Positions 12,011-24,500 of a DNA stretch of 64,000 bases are shown here, one piece after another. Position numbers and translations under genes: made by a program. This DNA is from Panopea generosa (Eukaryota > Mollusca > Bivalvia > Adapedonta > Hiatellidae), in contig CM055895.1 of NCBI GenBank assembly GCA_029582155.1, forward strand, positions 59,807,078-59,871,077, in the 5' to 3' direction. Positions within the stretch are counted from its first letter, which is position 1. Every line of letters starts with the position of its first letter. Below the pieces are notes generated by a model that was not told where the DNA came from, searched no databases, and was given only the letters and a program-made list of their open reading frames with translations.

Positions 12011-12690
12011 CAACTAATAAATCTATAAAATATTATGCTTTGTTATAATTATTATACATCTATTTATTACAACTCATTGATAATTCTTAAAAATTAACAA
12101 ACATAATAAGTCTTAGAGCATAGCTTGAGATACAGAATACCATTCTTGGAAAGAAAAGCTATGATTATACATGTTTATGATATGAAAATAATAGTCAGTT
12201 TTTAAGTGGTGTCATATCTCTCACCATAATACTATTTTATAAAATAAATATATCCCAGTCGATGGTGTATTTGGTGTAAGGTTTCTTTTGGTGTTGAGTG
12301 TATTTTCAGTTTGAAAATGAGTACAATTTTAAATAAGGAAAATAGCTTTTTGTTCAAGTAAAGTTGATAGAATTACTTAATCATATACGTTAACATTTTA
12401 GACATTGGGATTGCAGAGTAAAGGCTCTGTTTGAAAAAATAATATGTATTTTTAAACTTTTTATTTTGTATTTTTTTTATTTCATTGTAACAGTTTAACA
12501 AAATCAGATGTGAAATACACAAACTATGAGGCAGTATAAACAAAATTTCTGATATTACATTTTCATATTTGTAAATTAAGAGGCAAACTTTTTTTTAAAT
12601 CTAATAAATCACAGAAGTTCAGATAAATGCGCTGTAGAATAGAATATCTTTATACTGTACAGTGGACTGGCGTACTGTATCATTTTGTTT
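12011..12690. other. AT-rich non-coding stretch
   Basis: No gene or repeat recognised. Confidence 0.4.
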
Positions 12691-12934
12691 AGGGTTTAAG
12701 AGTTTATGATCTTGTTTGACATGGCGCTGTCTGCCATGTCTGCCTTCTGTTTTAGTGGTCACCTCTATTAACCCTGGTGGCGTCATTTGCTCGGTGTGTA
12801 AGCGCCACCTAATTGCAACACAATGCATTAACTGTGACGCCATTCAAATGCCACTGAATCAACTGACCAATCAACGTACTGAAATTGCATTGCTTAGTAA
12901 CGGACCAATGGGAAGAGCCGGGTCCGGTCTACTG
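12690..12934 (-). promoter_or_regulatory. possible promoter-like segment (CCAAT and CRE-like motifs)
   Basis: This ~240-bp island is richer in G+C than its surroundings. On the minus strand it carries CCATTGGTCCG and TGATTGGTCAG (inverted CCAAT boxes), GGCGTCAC and ATGACGCCACC (CRE/ATF-like). A short frame starting ATGGCAGACAGCGCC stops after about 13 codons, with no continuation found. It could be a detached promoter, part of a repeat, or chance. Confidence 0.3.
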
Positions 12935-12946
12935 TATAAGCAAATA

Positions 12947-13878
12947 CAGTTGATACTCACCAACTCGAACTCTGATATTTCAAATTTCCGGTTATCTCAA
13001 ATTTGAAATTCGGTCCCGTTTTTTCCCCTTCTATTTCTATATTAATTAACTCCTGATATATCAAATTCCAGTAATTCGAATTATTCACTATTTCGAATCT
13101 GTTTTTCGGTCCCTCCATCCTAAAATCTATTGATTTCTCACTCGTTATTTCGAATTTTTATCACCGCGTGAAGATGAAAGGCAAACCGTCGAAGGTGATA
13201 ATTGTTGATCCCATACCTGTAATTTATCGCTTCATGTGTCTGTACTGGCCGGTAAGTTAATTGTGTCATCAAATTGTTATGATACAAACCCGAGCGATAT
13301 ACACACTAATTAGACAAACAACGCCGAAGTGTTAGAAGACGTTTTTGACATGTGCTATTTTTCGTCTTATTTTATTTGTAAAATTGTTGTAACCATTGAT
13401 TGTATATAACCTGTGTTTATATTTCAGTTGCCTTTTCTATTTATTTGATATTCATGTAAATTAAAAGTATAAAAAATAAAAGTATATTTTGTTTATTTAT
13501 TATATCACACTCAAAAACATACAATGTTCACGCACTGTGCAAATAGAAAATTAGCTTACACAAGGATAACAACGCACAACATACGTTTGCATAGAAGAAA
13601 ATAACGCATGTAAACAGTAGAATTTAAGATAAATCCACCGTACACATCAATATAAACAAAGTTTGTATCATGTGTAAATATAACGACAACGTTTTATATT
13701 GGAAAAAAACAACAAATAGAGATATTTATATGTACAACATGTATATTTTCAACGATTTATGAAGTGGGTGGGGTAACGGTAAAAAGTTGAACAAAAATAC
13801 ACTCCTGATAAATCAAACTTCGGATATTTCGAATTATTTTTACGGTCCCACAGAATTCGAAATAATGAGTTTTGACTG
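12947..13878 (-). mobile_element. Tigger/pogo-like non-autonomous element, copy 2 (932 bp, inverted)
   Basis: This is the reverse complement of the copy at 8854-9785. It has the same 932-bp length and only a few mismatches in the parts compared, for example near 13783, 13525 and 13866. TA lies at both borders. Unlike copy 1, a longer 12-bp direct repeat, TATAAGCAAATA, flanks it at 12935-12946 and 13879-13890. No transposase frame is present. Confidence 0.85.
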
Positions 13879-13890
13879 TATAAGCAAATA

Positions 13891-15497
13891 TTTTTTGGAT
13901 TATGGTCAATGTTTCGAACAATTCATTGATACAAAGGACGTCTGCATACCTATATATACTGTAAACGTTACAAAGGGACGCTACAAAATGTGTTATGCCA
14001 TGTAGGGATATAGGAGTTATCAAACCATTATAATTGCAAATTTAAGAATTAGTGTTACGCCTTTTTTCTCGATGAAGTTCGATGAAGACGTTTATAATTT
14101 CTTGTAAAAGTTTCTGTACGGCTTAATAAAATAATAAAACTGACTTTTTAAAACTAGACTGGGATAATAAGATATAATACTTCGAAGTATTAAGTAGTTT
14201 CATTTCGAGCCACATTAAATTACCCCAATGGTCCAAAGTGACCAGAAATAATAACACAGCCGAACTAGAGGGTGACAGTTTACAGACGTTAAATATTAAA
14301 TAAATTCCAGAAATTCACCATTCTTATGAAGTATTGTACTAATCGGTAAAGGGAGTTTATAAGGCAAACACGCTAGAAATGTCTTAAAATAGAATTAGTA
14401 TTAAAATGAATAGAAAGCATCTCATTATCCTTAATAAATCAAATCCGAATGATTTGATATGGCAGATCCACCAAGTGAAAAAGTCGATATTTAAATTGGG
14501 CTGCTAAACTTGAAAAGAAATCCCCTTTCCTAAAATAAATAACACTTAGCTACTGTTTGACGTCATTCGGACTCATTCTAAGATGAAACAATTTTTACTA
14601 TGTGTAAAACTGTATCAATCACGGATCTACTCTTTATAAAACCGATGTAAGACTCCTCCCCTAAACTCCTTTATTCTTATGTTAATAAAATGCATTATAT
14701 GACGGACCAGTTTGAAAACAAAATGAAATCACGCAAGATTCATTTAATACGTCACAAAATACTTTTAAGCGGGAAATCTATTTTAGCTTAACCTTGGCAC
14801 CTTGTCCATGTTAGTAAATCCCCTTTTCTATATTATTTTGACAGGTTTAAATATATATATATGTTTTACCAGTACGGGGTCAGTGAGTATATATAGTCAT
14901 GATATATTGAAAAAAAAAAATATTTTAGCCAATTTTAAAAGTTTGAAAAATATTGATAAATTCCCTTTAAAATAATTCTTATTCAAAATCTAGAACGCAA
15001 TATATCATCTTAATGGCGCCTGGATAGTTTCTTTCTTCTCATGTCTAACACCAATTAATCTAAGTTGCCGGCGGAATTCTATTGATTGCACAACTAATAG
15101 TCATATCATACTGCACTTGCTGACTAACTAGCTGACAAACATTCAAAACAGTTTATTGCTATTGTAGGAGGACACGAGAACATTAGTAAAGCTGTGTTAT
15201 CTACAATGTCGGTCGTGCAAACACGTGGAATCAGAATCAATTGAAATTTGGAATAAGATAGATTTCAGCAAGCCAACACGGTAACCTACTCCCGTTTAAA
15301 TGACTAGTGAACAAAGAACCATATCAAAGACACCAAAAGCCTAACGATAACATTGAATAAAAATAAATATTCAACGATTGGCTTGTTGGTCAGATATTGA
15401 GATTAGTAGAGGATATTTCAAACAAACCTGCAGCTTAAGTTATTTAGATAGTAATTCGCTATATGTTGGTTATATGTTTACATGTTTATTAAGGACT
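13891..15497. other. non-coding stretch upstream of the cadherin-type gene
   Basis: No coding exon or repeat recognised. It should contain the promoter and 5' UTR of the gene that starts at 15498, but no convincing TATA box or initiator could be chosen. Confidence 0.4.
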
Positions 15498-15567
15498 ATG
15501 GATTTTTTTATAGAAAACATAGCGTGTATATTAATACTTTTTAGTAGGCTATTATCTATAAATTGCG
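15498..15567 (+). CDS. exon 1: signal peptide
   Basis: ATG at 15498 opens MDFFIENIACILILFSRLLS, a short N-terminus with a hydrophobic core typical of a secretion signal. The donor is GCG|GTAGGT at 15568. The exon ends in phase 1, which joins in frame to the exon at 16873. An upstream in-frame ATG at 15378 would give a longer N-terminus; 15498 is preferred because it places the hydrophobic stretch near the start. Confidence 0.7.
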
Positions 15568-18500
15568 GTAGGTATTTTTAATTTGTGAACTTTTTTAAAA
15601 TTATATTGACGTGTTTTCGCTGTACTATCAGTCATTTCGTATTTATCACTGTCGACTTATTGAAATACAATGTAAATGTGATTTGTACTAATTGGTAATT
15701 GATCATTTCACTTATTAATTGTAGATAATCGACACCTGTTTATTCTCCAAAATATAAGGGAAAGTTTCTAGAATATATATTCTGTAATTATGTATTTCAT
15801 AACAATATTCATTACTATATTTTTCTAAAGAGATTATTTTCGTAGGCTTACCAACAATGTGTTAATAATACATTTGATATTTTCCATTAAATAACACGGT
15901 AAAAACGAAACTGTATTGAAATTTCAATAATGTGTTTTCACTGGAATTTGTAATCATAAACGTAATTTAAATATAGAAACAATATTCATTAGTTTTATTT
16001 CCGTTTGTTTAACCTTTTTACTTTTCATATTGTATGTAAGAAAGTTTCTTAAAAGTTTTATGAAAATATTAAAACGTCCCAATAAGTAAATAAAAAAGTA
16101 AGTTAGTAAGTGAATGAATAAGCAAGTAAATTAGTAAGTTGATAGCATCTAGACAATAATTGAAAATAAAGTACCCAGCCCGATTGGCACAATAACTCAA
16201 TATCGACAATACAAAGTGTTGTATTTAAGATATAAAAAAAAAACATTAATTCAAATAAATATCTTTGTTGAAATAAATTTTACATATATTTTTTATTAAG
16301 CGAATTAACAAATAATAATGATAAAATGAACATAGTTATGATATATTGCAAGTGAAAAATAACGTTGATTAAAAAGTTTTCCTTTGATCTCTAAGCCTTT
16401 AGGTCTCACTACACAGTCGAATTGTGTTGTTTGCCCTATATAAAATAAGGTATAGGATTTCCACGGTAACAACAAAGTCCTCATAGAATTTTTGTAAAAG
16501 TATATTTTTTCAACTAGTAGGTTGAACAGCTTTTTTTTAAATGGTGCAGTGACACCCTAAGATGTTTTTTAAAAAGAAGTCCTCAAATGCTCATAAATAC
16601 ATGCATATGTTAAAATCATATAAAAATCACTTTTTTAACACTAATCAAGACTTTTAGCAGTACATGCTCTACTCATCAGCAGCCAGGAACCACAACCACT
16701 ATGAAGCATTTTAAAAAAAATTAATATAGGATTTATTTTAAGCGTAAGAATCATGTTTCCGTGGGGGAAAAGGGGCGTAACTGTGTAGTGATACGTTTAT
16801 CATTTTATCAAGCATATTCAAGTAATTGATATTTTAACCAACCTATTCATTTATAACATTATGTTTCCCTAGATTCATCAAAAGTGATATTGACGATTAA
16901 TACAACTAGTATTCCGCCTGGGAACCAGTCATCTAACAGTACGATACCGGCAACCAGCATTCAACCAAGTTTTATAATTGGAACAACGAATCAGACTCTT
17001 CCCTATACGAAACATACTCAATCTGTTTTGCAGTCAATGCAAGTTCTAAATGGTTCTGTAACTTCTTATGTGAGTTCGATTGACAGTACCACTCCTCCTT
17101 TAAACGCCACTAATGTGCCAAGCGTAGTATATAGTTCTAATAGTATAACAAAAAGTTCAAATCGTATATTACACAGAATATCTAGAACAATAAATTCACT
17201 TAGTGTTTCAATAAATCAAGGAAATCATATTTCTTATATTTCTGTTAGTTTCCGATCGGGACAAATGCCTTCACAAAACATTTCTAATTCCGTATCATCA
17301 ACAAGTAACACTATTTTAAACACTGTATCAAAAGTCGCGTCTACACCAACGTACTCTTCTAGTGGTATTATATCGCCATCTTCAGTAAAAAATTCCTCTT
17401 TCGGGCCTTTGGTAGTATCAACTATCGTACCGACGCAGTCGTCACTTTTTACGCAAACCAGCAGAAGTAGGAACAACACTGTGAAGCAAGCACCCACAGC
17501 ACATTCAACGAGCAACGCGTCTGTGATGCCAACATTTGCAACCTATTCAAAATTGAACGCCACTGTAATGCTTACATCTGCTACACATTCAAATGGAAAC
17601 GCCGCTGCAATGGTAACATCTTCATTACATCTAAATGGAAACGTCACTTCAACACCTGGCACACATTCAAACATTGGACATTGTAGTGCCATAGGCTGCT
17701 GTACTTACGGACTTAATCAACTTCCCCTTAACATACAATTCAAAGAATCGGATACAGCAGGTTTGAAGTTTTGTTGTTGCATGCATTGTCAAATGCATTA
17801 AATATTGATATTTTCGTAAATCTTTTCACATTGAATCGAAAGAAATGAACTCAATTCTGTAAATTTAGTAGATGTTGTAAATTCCTAAATATTCGCAAAT
17901 GTATAGTCGTACATGCTAAAAAGTGTATACTATAGTTTAATTCCATCAAGTGTTATTGGTATTATAGAAAAAAAGGAAATATCAGTTTGTATTACTAAAT
18001 ATATTTACTCATATTTCAAATCAATCGGGACGGTCGTAAATATGCGGACGTAAATATACAGACGTAAATATGCGGACGTAAATATACAGACGTAAATATT
18101 GATAAGATGAGTGACTGTGAATCACTCCCGTATATCTCAAGTTTGTAAATATTACCAGGGGATATGTAAAATACATTTTTAATCATAATTGACTGTAAAG
18201 ATGTATGCAAAATGCGTGCTTTTAGATAGATGGTAGTCCAGAATATGCATTACTTTTATATTTAAAAAATTGGGTAAGTCTAAAATGGTAATATTTAAAG
18301 CTTTGAAAAAGAAAACTGTAAAAAAGAAATCTGATCTGTTGCAGGATTCGTATTGACTGAGATGAAAGGTCTCGATAATGTGACATTTAATGTCAGAGTT
18401 ACACGTCCATCTGCGTTGACATCACTCCTGGATGGGTACTTCAATGTTTCGGTTACTGGACAGGTGTATTCCCTGGTTCTAACAAAGGAAATTGATCTAG

Positions 18501-21500
18501 AAGACCTCTATATGAAGACGGTATACCATCAATATTAAAACATGTTGTTATAAATTCAAACCGGTGTAAGCGGTCGCCTCTGTTTAACAACCACTTGTCT
18601 TGAGCAACAACATTTGCTATTTCCTATTTCTAAGCTTTCAGGAAAAATAATCTGTACTAAGAAACAACCTGTCTTAAAAGGTCATTTTGCTCCTTCCCTT
18701 GACTGGTTCATTAAGACAGGCTTCACCGATTATTTTAATTCATTACTTGTTTGATCTAAATTTTACACTTTCGTCCATAGATAAAGTAACATTTAGTTAC
18801 TTGAATAACAATTTAAGGTTTTATTAGATTAAGAATTACCCGCAAGTGTTTATTAGTATATTTGATAGTAGAACCTAATTTACATAACTGTGAAACATTT
18901 TTCTGCCATATCAAAACAATGTCTATTTTGATAGACCTTATCCCCGTTTTATAGATGCCTTTTAAGACCTATGTCATACATAATGAGACATGGCATGATA
19001 AGTGTGCACATAAATGAATTCATTAACGGCTTATGTCAATGTTGATTCGACATATCTATATATGTATTTTGTAAGTTTAAATAAATTTGAATAAGTTGCT
19101 GATGTAAATTGTATTACATTATTTATTGTTAGATGCATACATCGAATATACTCCCGCTCGACTAAATCTGAACTGTATATATAAATCCAAGGTAGAATAT
19201 ATGTAATACATATTACAACTATATACACACATATACACTGTAATGTAAATAAAAGGGGTTTTCCCTCAGACCCTTCATGTATTTTATTGTATGGTTTCAG
19301 TCTGGAAATAAAGATGTACATAGCTTCCAACTCATGGTCAGTTGCTTTGAGTCCGGATTACAGCAACCGCTTGTGAGTATTCAATATGCCTTTTTTGAGC
19401 GTTCTGTTCTGTTAGATTTAACGTAGTCTCGCTATAATGTTCGCATACCAATAAGTGCCAATACGCGTTTAGTGTTAATCTTACAGTTGGATACTTATAC
19501 ATTATTAAAATCTCGTCATAGTATTTACATATAACATTAACTGTTTAACATAACAATAACGCAAATAAGTGTTGTAAGAGACTATGAAACTAACTATATC
19601 ACATTGTCAATATTGCTGTTACAGAAAAAAATCAGTATTTACAAGCCGAATAAGAAATTGCGGTTAATCTTGTAATTGTTCTAGTTTATTGTATATCAAT
19701 CTTGCGGTTTTTCTAAGTTATAACATTATAGATTTACACATACATTATGACAAGTTGTTAAATATTTATAAATCAAAATGGTTTTAAAATAGTGTATTAT
19801 CATTTATAATTGAATTGCAAATATATTAAATATGTGTTTAAATAGTAACATACGTATAAAATGTTGATTTGAAAACAATCTTGACCCCGTAACATGATAT
19901 ATGGCAAACACCGTTATACGAAGATATATTTTTTTTACAACAGATAATACTTATTTGTTATCAATTATTTCTGTTTATATAATAATGATCTGCTTTTATA
20001 CATTTCATGATAATACACATTTGATGATCGACATGCGATTGTTTTTTACTATAATTGTTAACAGGTGCCCCCGTTTTTTGTGAATGTGAATGTAGAAGAC
20101 ATCGACGATTGCATGCCAGTGTTTCAACATCAATCTACCGACTCTGACTGTGTCGTGCCAATTTACAACGCTGACACAAGCGAAGATTACATGGTAAGTA
20201 CAAATTAGACTTTAGCTAGGACTTGTTAAATACATAACTTTACTTCAGAATATGAATTGAGGTACGATGACTATGGTTATTCCAATCAATGTTTGTCATA
20301 ACTTATCCGCATTTAATTAAAACAATGAATATTCCCGAAATGTAGCCCTGGCTCAAAACAAAAACACGATGGAACGAATATTCAATTGACGGCGACATGA
20401 GTTAGATGGTATTGTCATTGCAGAACAACATGAAAGTGTATACAGTTATCAAGACATATATCGAGGTTTCGTCGGTAATGTGTGTCATTTGTATATTTTT
20501 ATTTTTTTTATTTAAAACGATTTAGTATTTTAAAAAGTTCAGTTTGACATTAATAAATGTATTGAATTTACAGGGTGAGCTTAAAGTGTCGCCAGGAAAA
20601 ATTCAAGCTGTTGACGGTGATCTGACGTCACAACACAATGTCACTTATAGAGTTATGCATGGTAACCACCGTTCCTTTTCCCTTATTACAATTTTAATAT
20701 GAGTGCATAAACATATTAATATATCATCCACATAAGAAAATATGTGGTCATCAGGTCGCGCACCATTCTTAGGATACATCCGCAACAACATGACAGACAC
20801 ATGATAATTATAACATTGCAGAAATAAAATAAATTGAACATATTATTAACACATACGTATGTCATTGTAGCATACGATAAACGTTTCTGGTCAGCTACTA
20901 CTAAGTATGTTTTATACTATAAATGTAACGGGGAGAATTGACTCAATTGTATGATTAGCTGTATTTTCACTTTAGTGTTTAACCTAATTAGACAACCAAT
21001 AGAATCGCTTCAATTTTCAAAATTGTGTCGCCCCTATTTGTTAAAATGGCCTACAAAATAACTTAATTATTAAGTTCGTTCTTAATTATTAAAAAGTTCG
21101 TCATCACTGCGCATGTGTGGATGACATTGCATAGATTACGCCCTTGATTCGATTCTGAACGAGTTATCTTCAAGTTACAAAGCCGCACGAGCTAAAGTTT
21201 AACACTAAGCCAGTTAGTGTACATTAAGGTAGTTCGCGGCGTTCCTATCGGATTTTTTGACATATGGCGTAATTTATCAAATATCTGTACGATTGATCTC
21301 TGAAGTCTCAGCTTTCGTTTAAGCTTTGCTTTATTTAATATAGTACGATAGTTTCTCGTGAACAGTACCTCCTGGTGGTATGTATTTTTCGGACGATTTG
21401 CACTGTTTTTCCCTTGTAAAATAATCAATATTTAGTCAAAATTGTTTTTGATAAAATTATTAATCGACTCATTTTATTTCCTGCGATAAGATTATAAATT

Positions 21501-24500
21501 TCATGCAGATAAAATATAATTTGTGTTACCTTTACATCTAATCGCTACTCCGTGGTTAATATAAACGCGGGTTTAAAAGCAACGAATTTTCAACATTCAC
21601 AGCTGATTACACGAAAAACCTCTGGTACATGCTCTTTAATTTCACATATGTTAAACTTTATTAATTTCACTAAAATAAGATCATATAAAAAGAGAGTGTG
21701 TTCACGCTAGTTTTTTCATCAATTTGAATTGAAATTAAAATTAAACACTTAAAAAAACACGACGTTTGCTTGTGAGTCCGAAACAGCAGACAAACGTCGT
21801 GTGTTTTTAAGAGTTTCATTTTTAATTTGAATTTGAATTGGCGAAAAAACTAGCGTGAACACCCCCTCTTTTTTTTTTATCATATCAAAGTAAAATTAAT
21901 GAAGTTTAATATATAAAAATGCCAAGAACCTGTACCAGCGCGTTTTTATGCAATCAGGCGTGAATGTTCAAAATTTATTGTTTTTAAACCCGCATTTAAA
22001 CCAACCCCGTCGTAATGATAAGACGAGAAAGTAACATACGAGGGGCATTTCAAAAGTAATGCAACTGATTATCGTGCAGCATCGCCTTGCACGGGATTTT
22101 CGTGAAAATTGTACCGATGTAGCGAGACATCAATTCTCTACACATACATACCAAGTTTACAGGTGTACACGCAGTATGATCGCTAATACAGTGATAAAAG
22201 CAACATATAGTCATTGACACTATAGTAAAATGGTTGGCAAGAGAAGTGTAAAGGTAGCTGAAATTCGAGGTTATGTAAAGACTCGATGCCAGCTTGGCGT
22301 ATCAGCGAAGGAGATTTTTGACGAATTGTGTGTTGTTCATGGACAGAATGAAGTGTCGTATGCCACCGTCACGAGGTGGATTAAGAAGTTTAAAAGCGGT
22401 TGTGACTCCATTAATGATGCACCAAAATCGGGACGTCCTTGTAGTGCTACTGCTAACAATATGGTTAACAAAGTATGTGATGTGGTAAAGTTTGACGCCA
22501 GACTAACTGTTCATTATATAGCTAGTATAGTTGGTATTTCAGCCGCAAGCGTATTCCGCATTCTAAAACGTAATTTAAAAATGAGACGTATTACAGCTAT
22601 ATGGATCCCTCATTTGTTGTCAGACAAGCAAAAGCATGTCCGATTTGAAACCGCCAGAAAACTACTTAAAATGTTTCCAAAATATCAAAGAAAGCAGTTT
22701 TCTGACATTATTACTGGAGATGAGACATAGGTACACTTTTTCGAGCCTACCAGAAAAATTAACAACAAAATATGGGCTACCAAAAACTGTCGCCGCCCCA
22801 CAATTGCCAAAAGATTGATCAGTGCTAAGAAAGCAATGTTTGTTATTTTCTTTGATATACGTGGTCCTATTATGCAACTGGTTGTACCAAATAGAAAATA
22901 TGTGACTGGTATATTTTATAAAGAAAAAGTGTTGAAGAAACTTAAAAAAACAATGTTTCAAACGTCGCCCACACACTAGCTTAAAGCACCTATCCCTGTT
23001 GCATGACAATGCCCCTGCGCATAAGTCTGCTATTGTGATCTCGTTTTTGAACAAGGAAAGGGTTCGAGTTCTTCCACATGCACCATATTCCCCAGACCTA
23101 GCCCCGTGTGGCTATTTCTTGTTCCCTAAACTGAAAAAAAACATTTAGCTGGTAGACGGTATAGGTCCCGACAGGCCCTGGGGTCCGCTGTTTATCAGTG
23201 TATGCTGGGTATACCTGAAAATGAGTATGAAAATGCCTTTAAGAACTGGATTAAACGTTTGAAACTTTGTGTACGTAACAAGGGGGATTACTTTGAGGGT
23301 ATGACGCGTAAATAAATTAATAACTATCAAACGCGCGCTTTTTATTACCCCAATTGCATTATTTTGAAATGCCCCTCGTATTTTGTATTTTATCTGTGTA
23401 AAAGTTATATTCTTCCCATAGGTAATAAAGTCAGTAATGTAAAAATGTTATCAAAAACAATTTTGCGTTAATGTTGACTATTTTATAAGGGAAACAAGGC
23501 GAAAATCGTCTGTAAAATACATACCGCTAGGAGGCGCTGTTAACGAGAAACTGTGGTACATTTTATATAAGAAATAACGTTAAACAAAAGCTGAGACTTT
23601 ATAGTACACGTGTACAAATTATTGATTATTTTCGCGAGATGTCAAAAATCGGCTAGGAACGCCGCGAACTACCTTAAATAAAAAATAAACAATTAAGAAA
23701 CCCTGGTCGCTCCCTGCGATCGCTCCCTTTGGGTTTGTTAAAATTTTACTTAATGAACTCTAACTTTTACTGAAAATAACGTTCTTTCTTTTATAACTGT
23801 ATAAATGAATTTACACATTGTGACTGATAAACCTGATGAGGATGGAAACAATATAGTTTAACAAATATTATTTTTGAGTGTCTATACTGGTATAACATTG
23901 TAATCATGTAACGAAATAAAATAAAAACAAACATGTCATGATAACGTTAAAGAATGGTTGTGGCATTGGTTGTTCCGAAAAACATATTTTCATTAAACTG
24001 TTATATATGACTTTTAATTGATTTTGACTGTCAATGACATTATTAAAATTGATACTTTACCTCCGGTTTGCATTCGTTTGTATTTCAAGTAGAAAGTCAT
24101 TTTAAATGTAACAAAAACATGAAATAATATTTTCAGCGGAACCGAATGATTACAGCGACTATTTTGAAGTTGATGTTATAGAGGGAACAGTTAATAAGAC
24201 GCGATTGATGAATGCAAGTGAACAAAACAGATATGTTCTCTTCATTGAGGTAGGTATTATCGCTTTGCATATTATTAACATATGAAGGTGATACAAAGGG
24301 TGAGTTAACACAATCTAAGCTTATCGATTAGTTGTTAAGTATAGTTACAATATCTCAAAAAAACAGCATTAGGTCATAACTAATAATTTCTGTTAACAAA
24401 ATAATGACATATAAAATATAAATAATCTAGAAAGATGTGAATAGTCAAATAACAAATAATATGCTTTTTATGAAATGATACAATAGCTTTTTGTCAACTG

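Larger units (their letters stand above)
21225..23677. mobile_element. foldback DNA element with TTAA borders, split by a mariner
   Basis: The left end TTAAGGTAGTTCGCGGCG and the right end CGCCGCGAACTACCTTAA are inverted repeats. The homology continues inward: CTCCTGGTGGTATGTATTTT on the left pairs with AAATACATACCGCTAGGAG on the right. The centre (about 21540-22030) is a second long inverted repeat, mirrored around 21775, with CTAGTTTTTTC / GAAAAAACTAG and ACGACGTTTG / CAAACGTCGT pairs. Without the mariner the element is about 1.1 kb. TTAA at both ends fits the TTAA target of piggyBac- or Kolobok-type transposases, but the duplication cannot be told from the inverted repeat itself. It lies in intron 6 of the cadherin-type gene. 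Confidence 0.7.

Noticed and set aside
11104-12048. Overlapping frames of 60-90 codons on both strands
   Set aside because: They follow the 51-bp satellite and repeat with its period.
17234-17515. Minus-strand frame of 93 codons
   Set aside because: It lies opposite the Ser/Thr-rich exon 2 and is a shadow of its codon composition.
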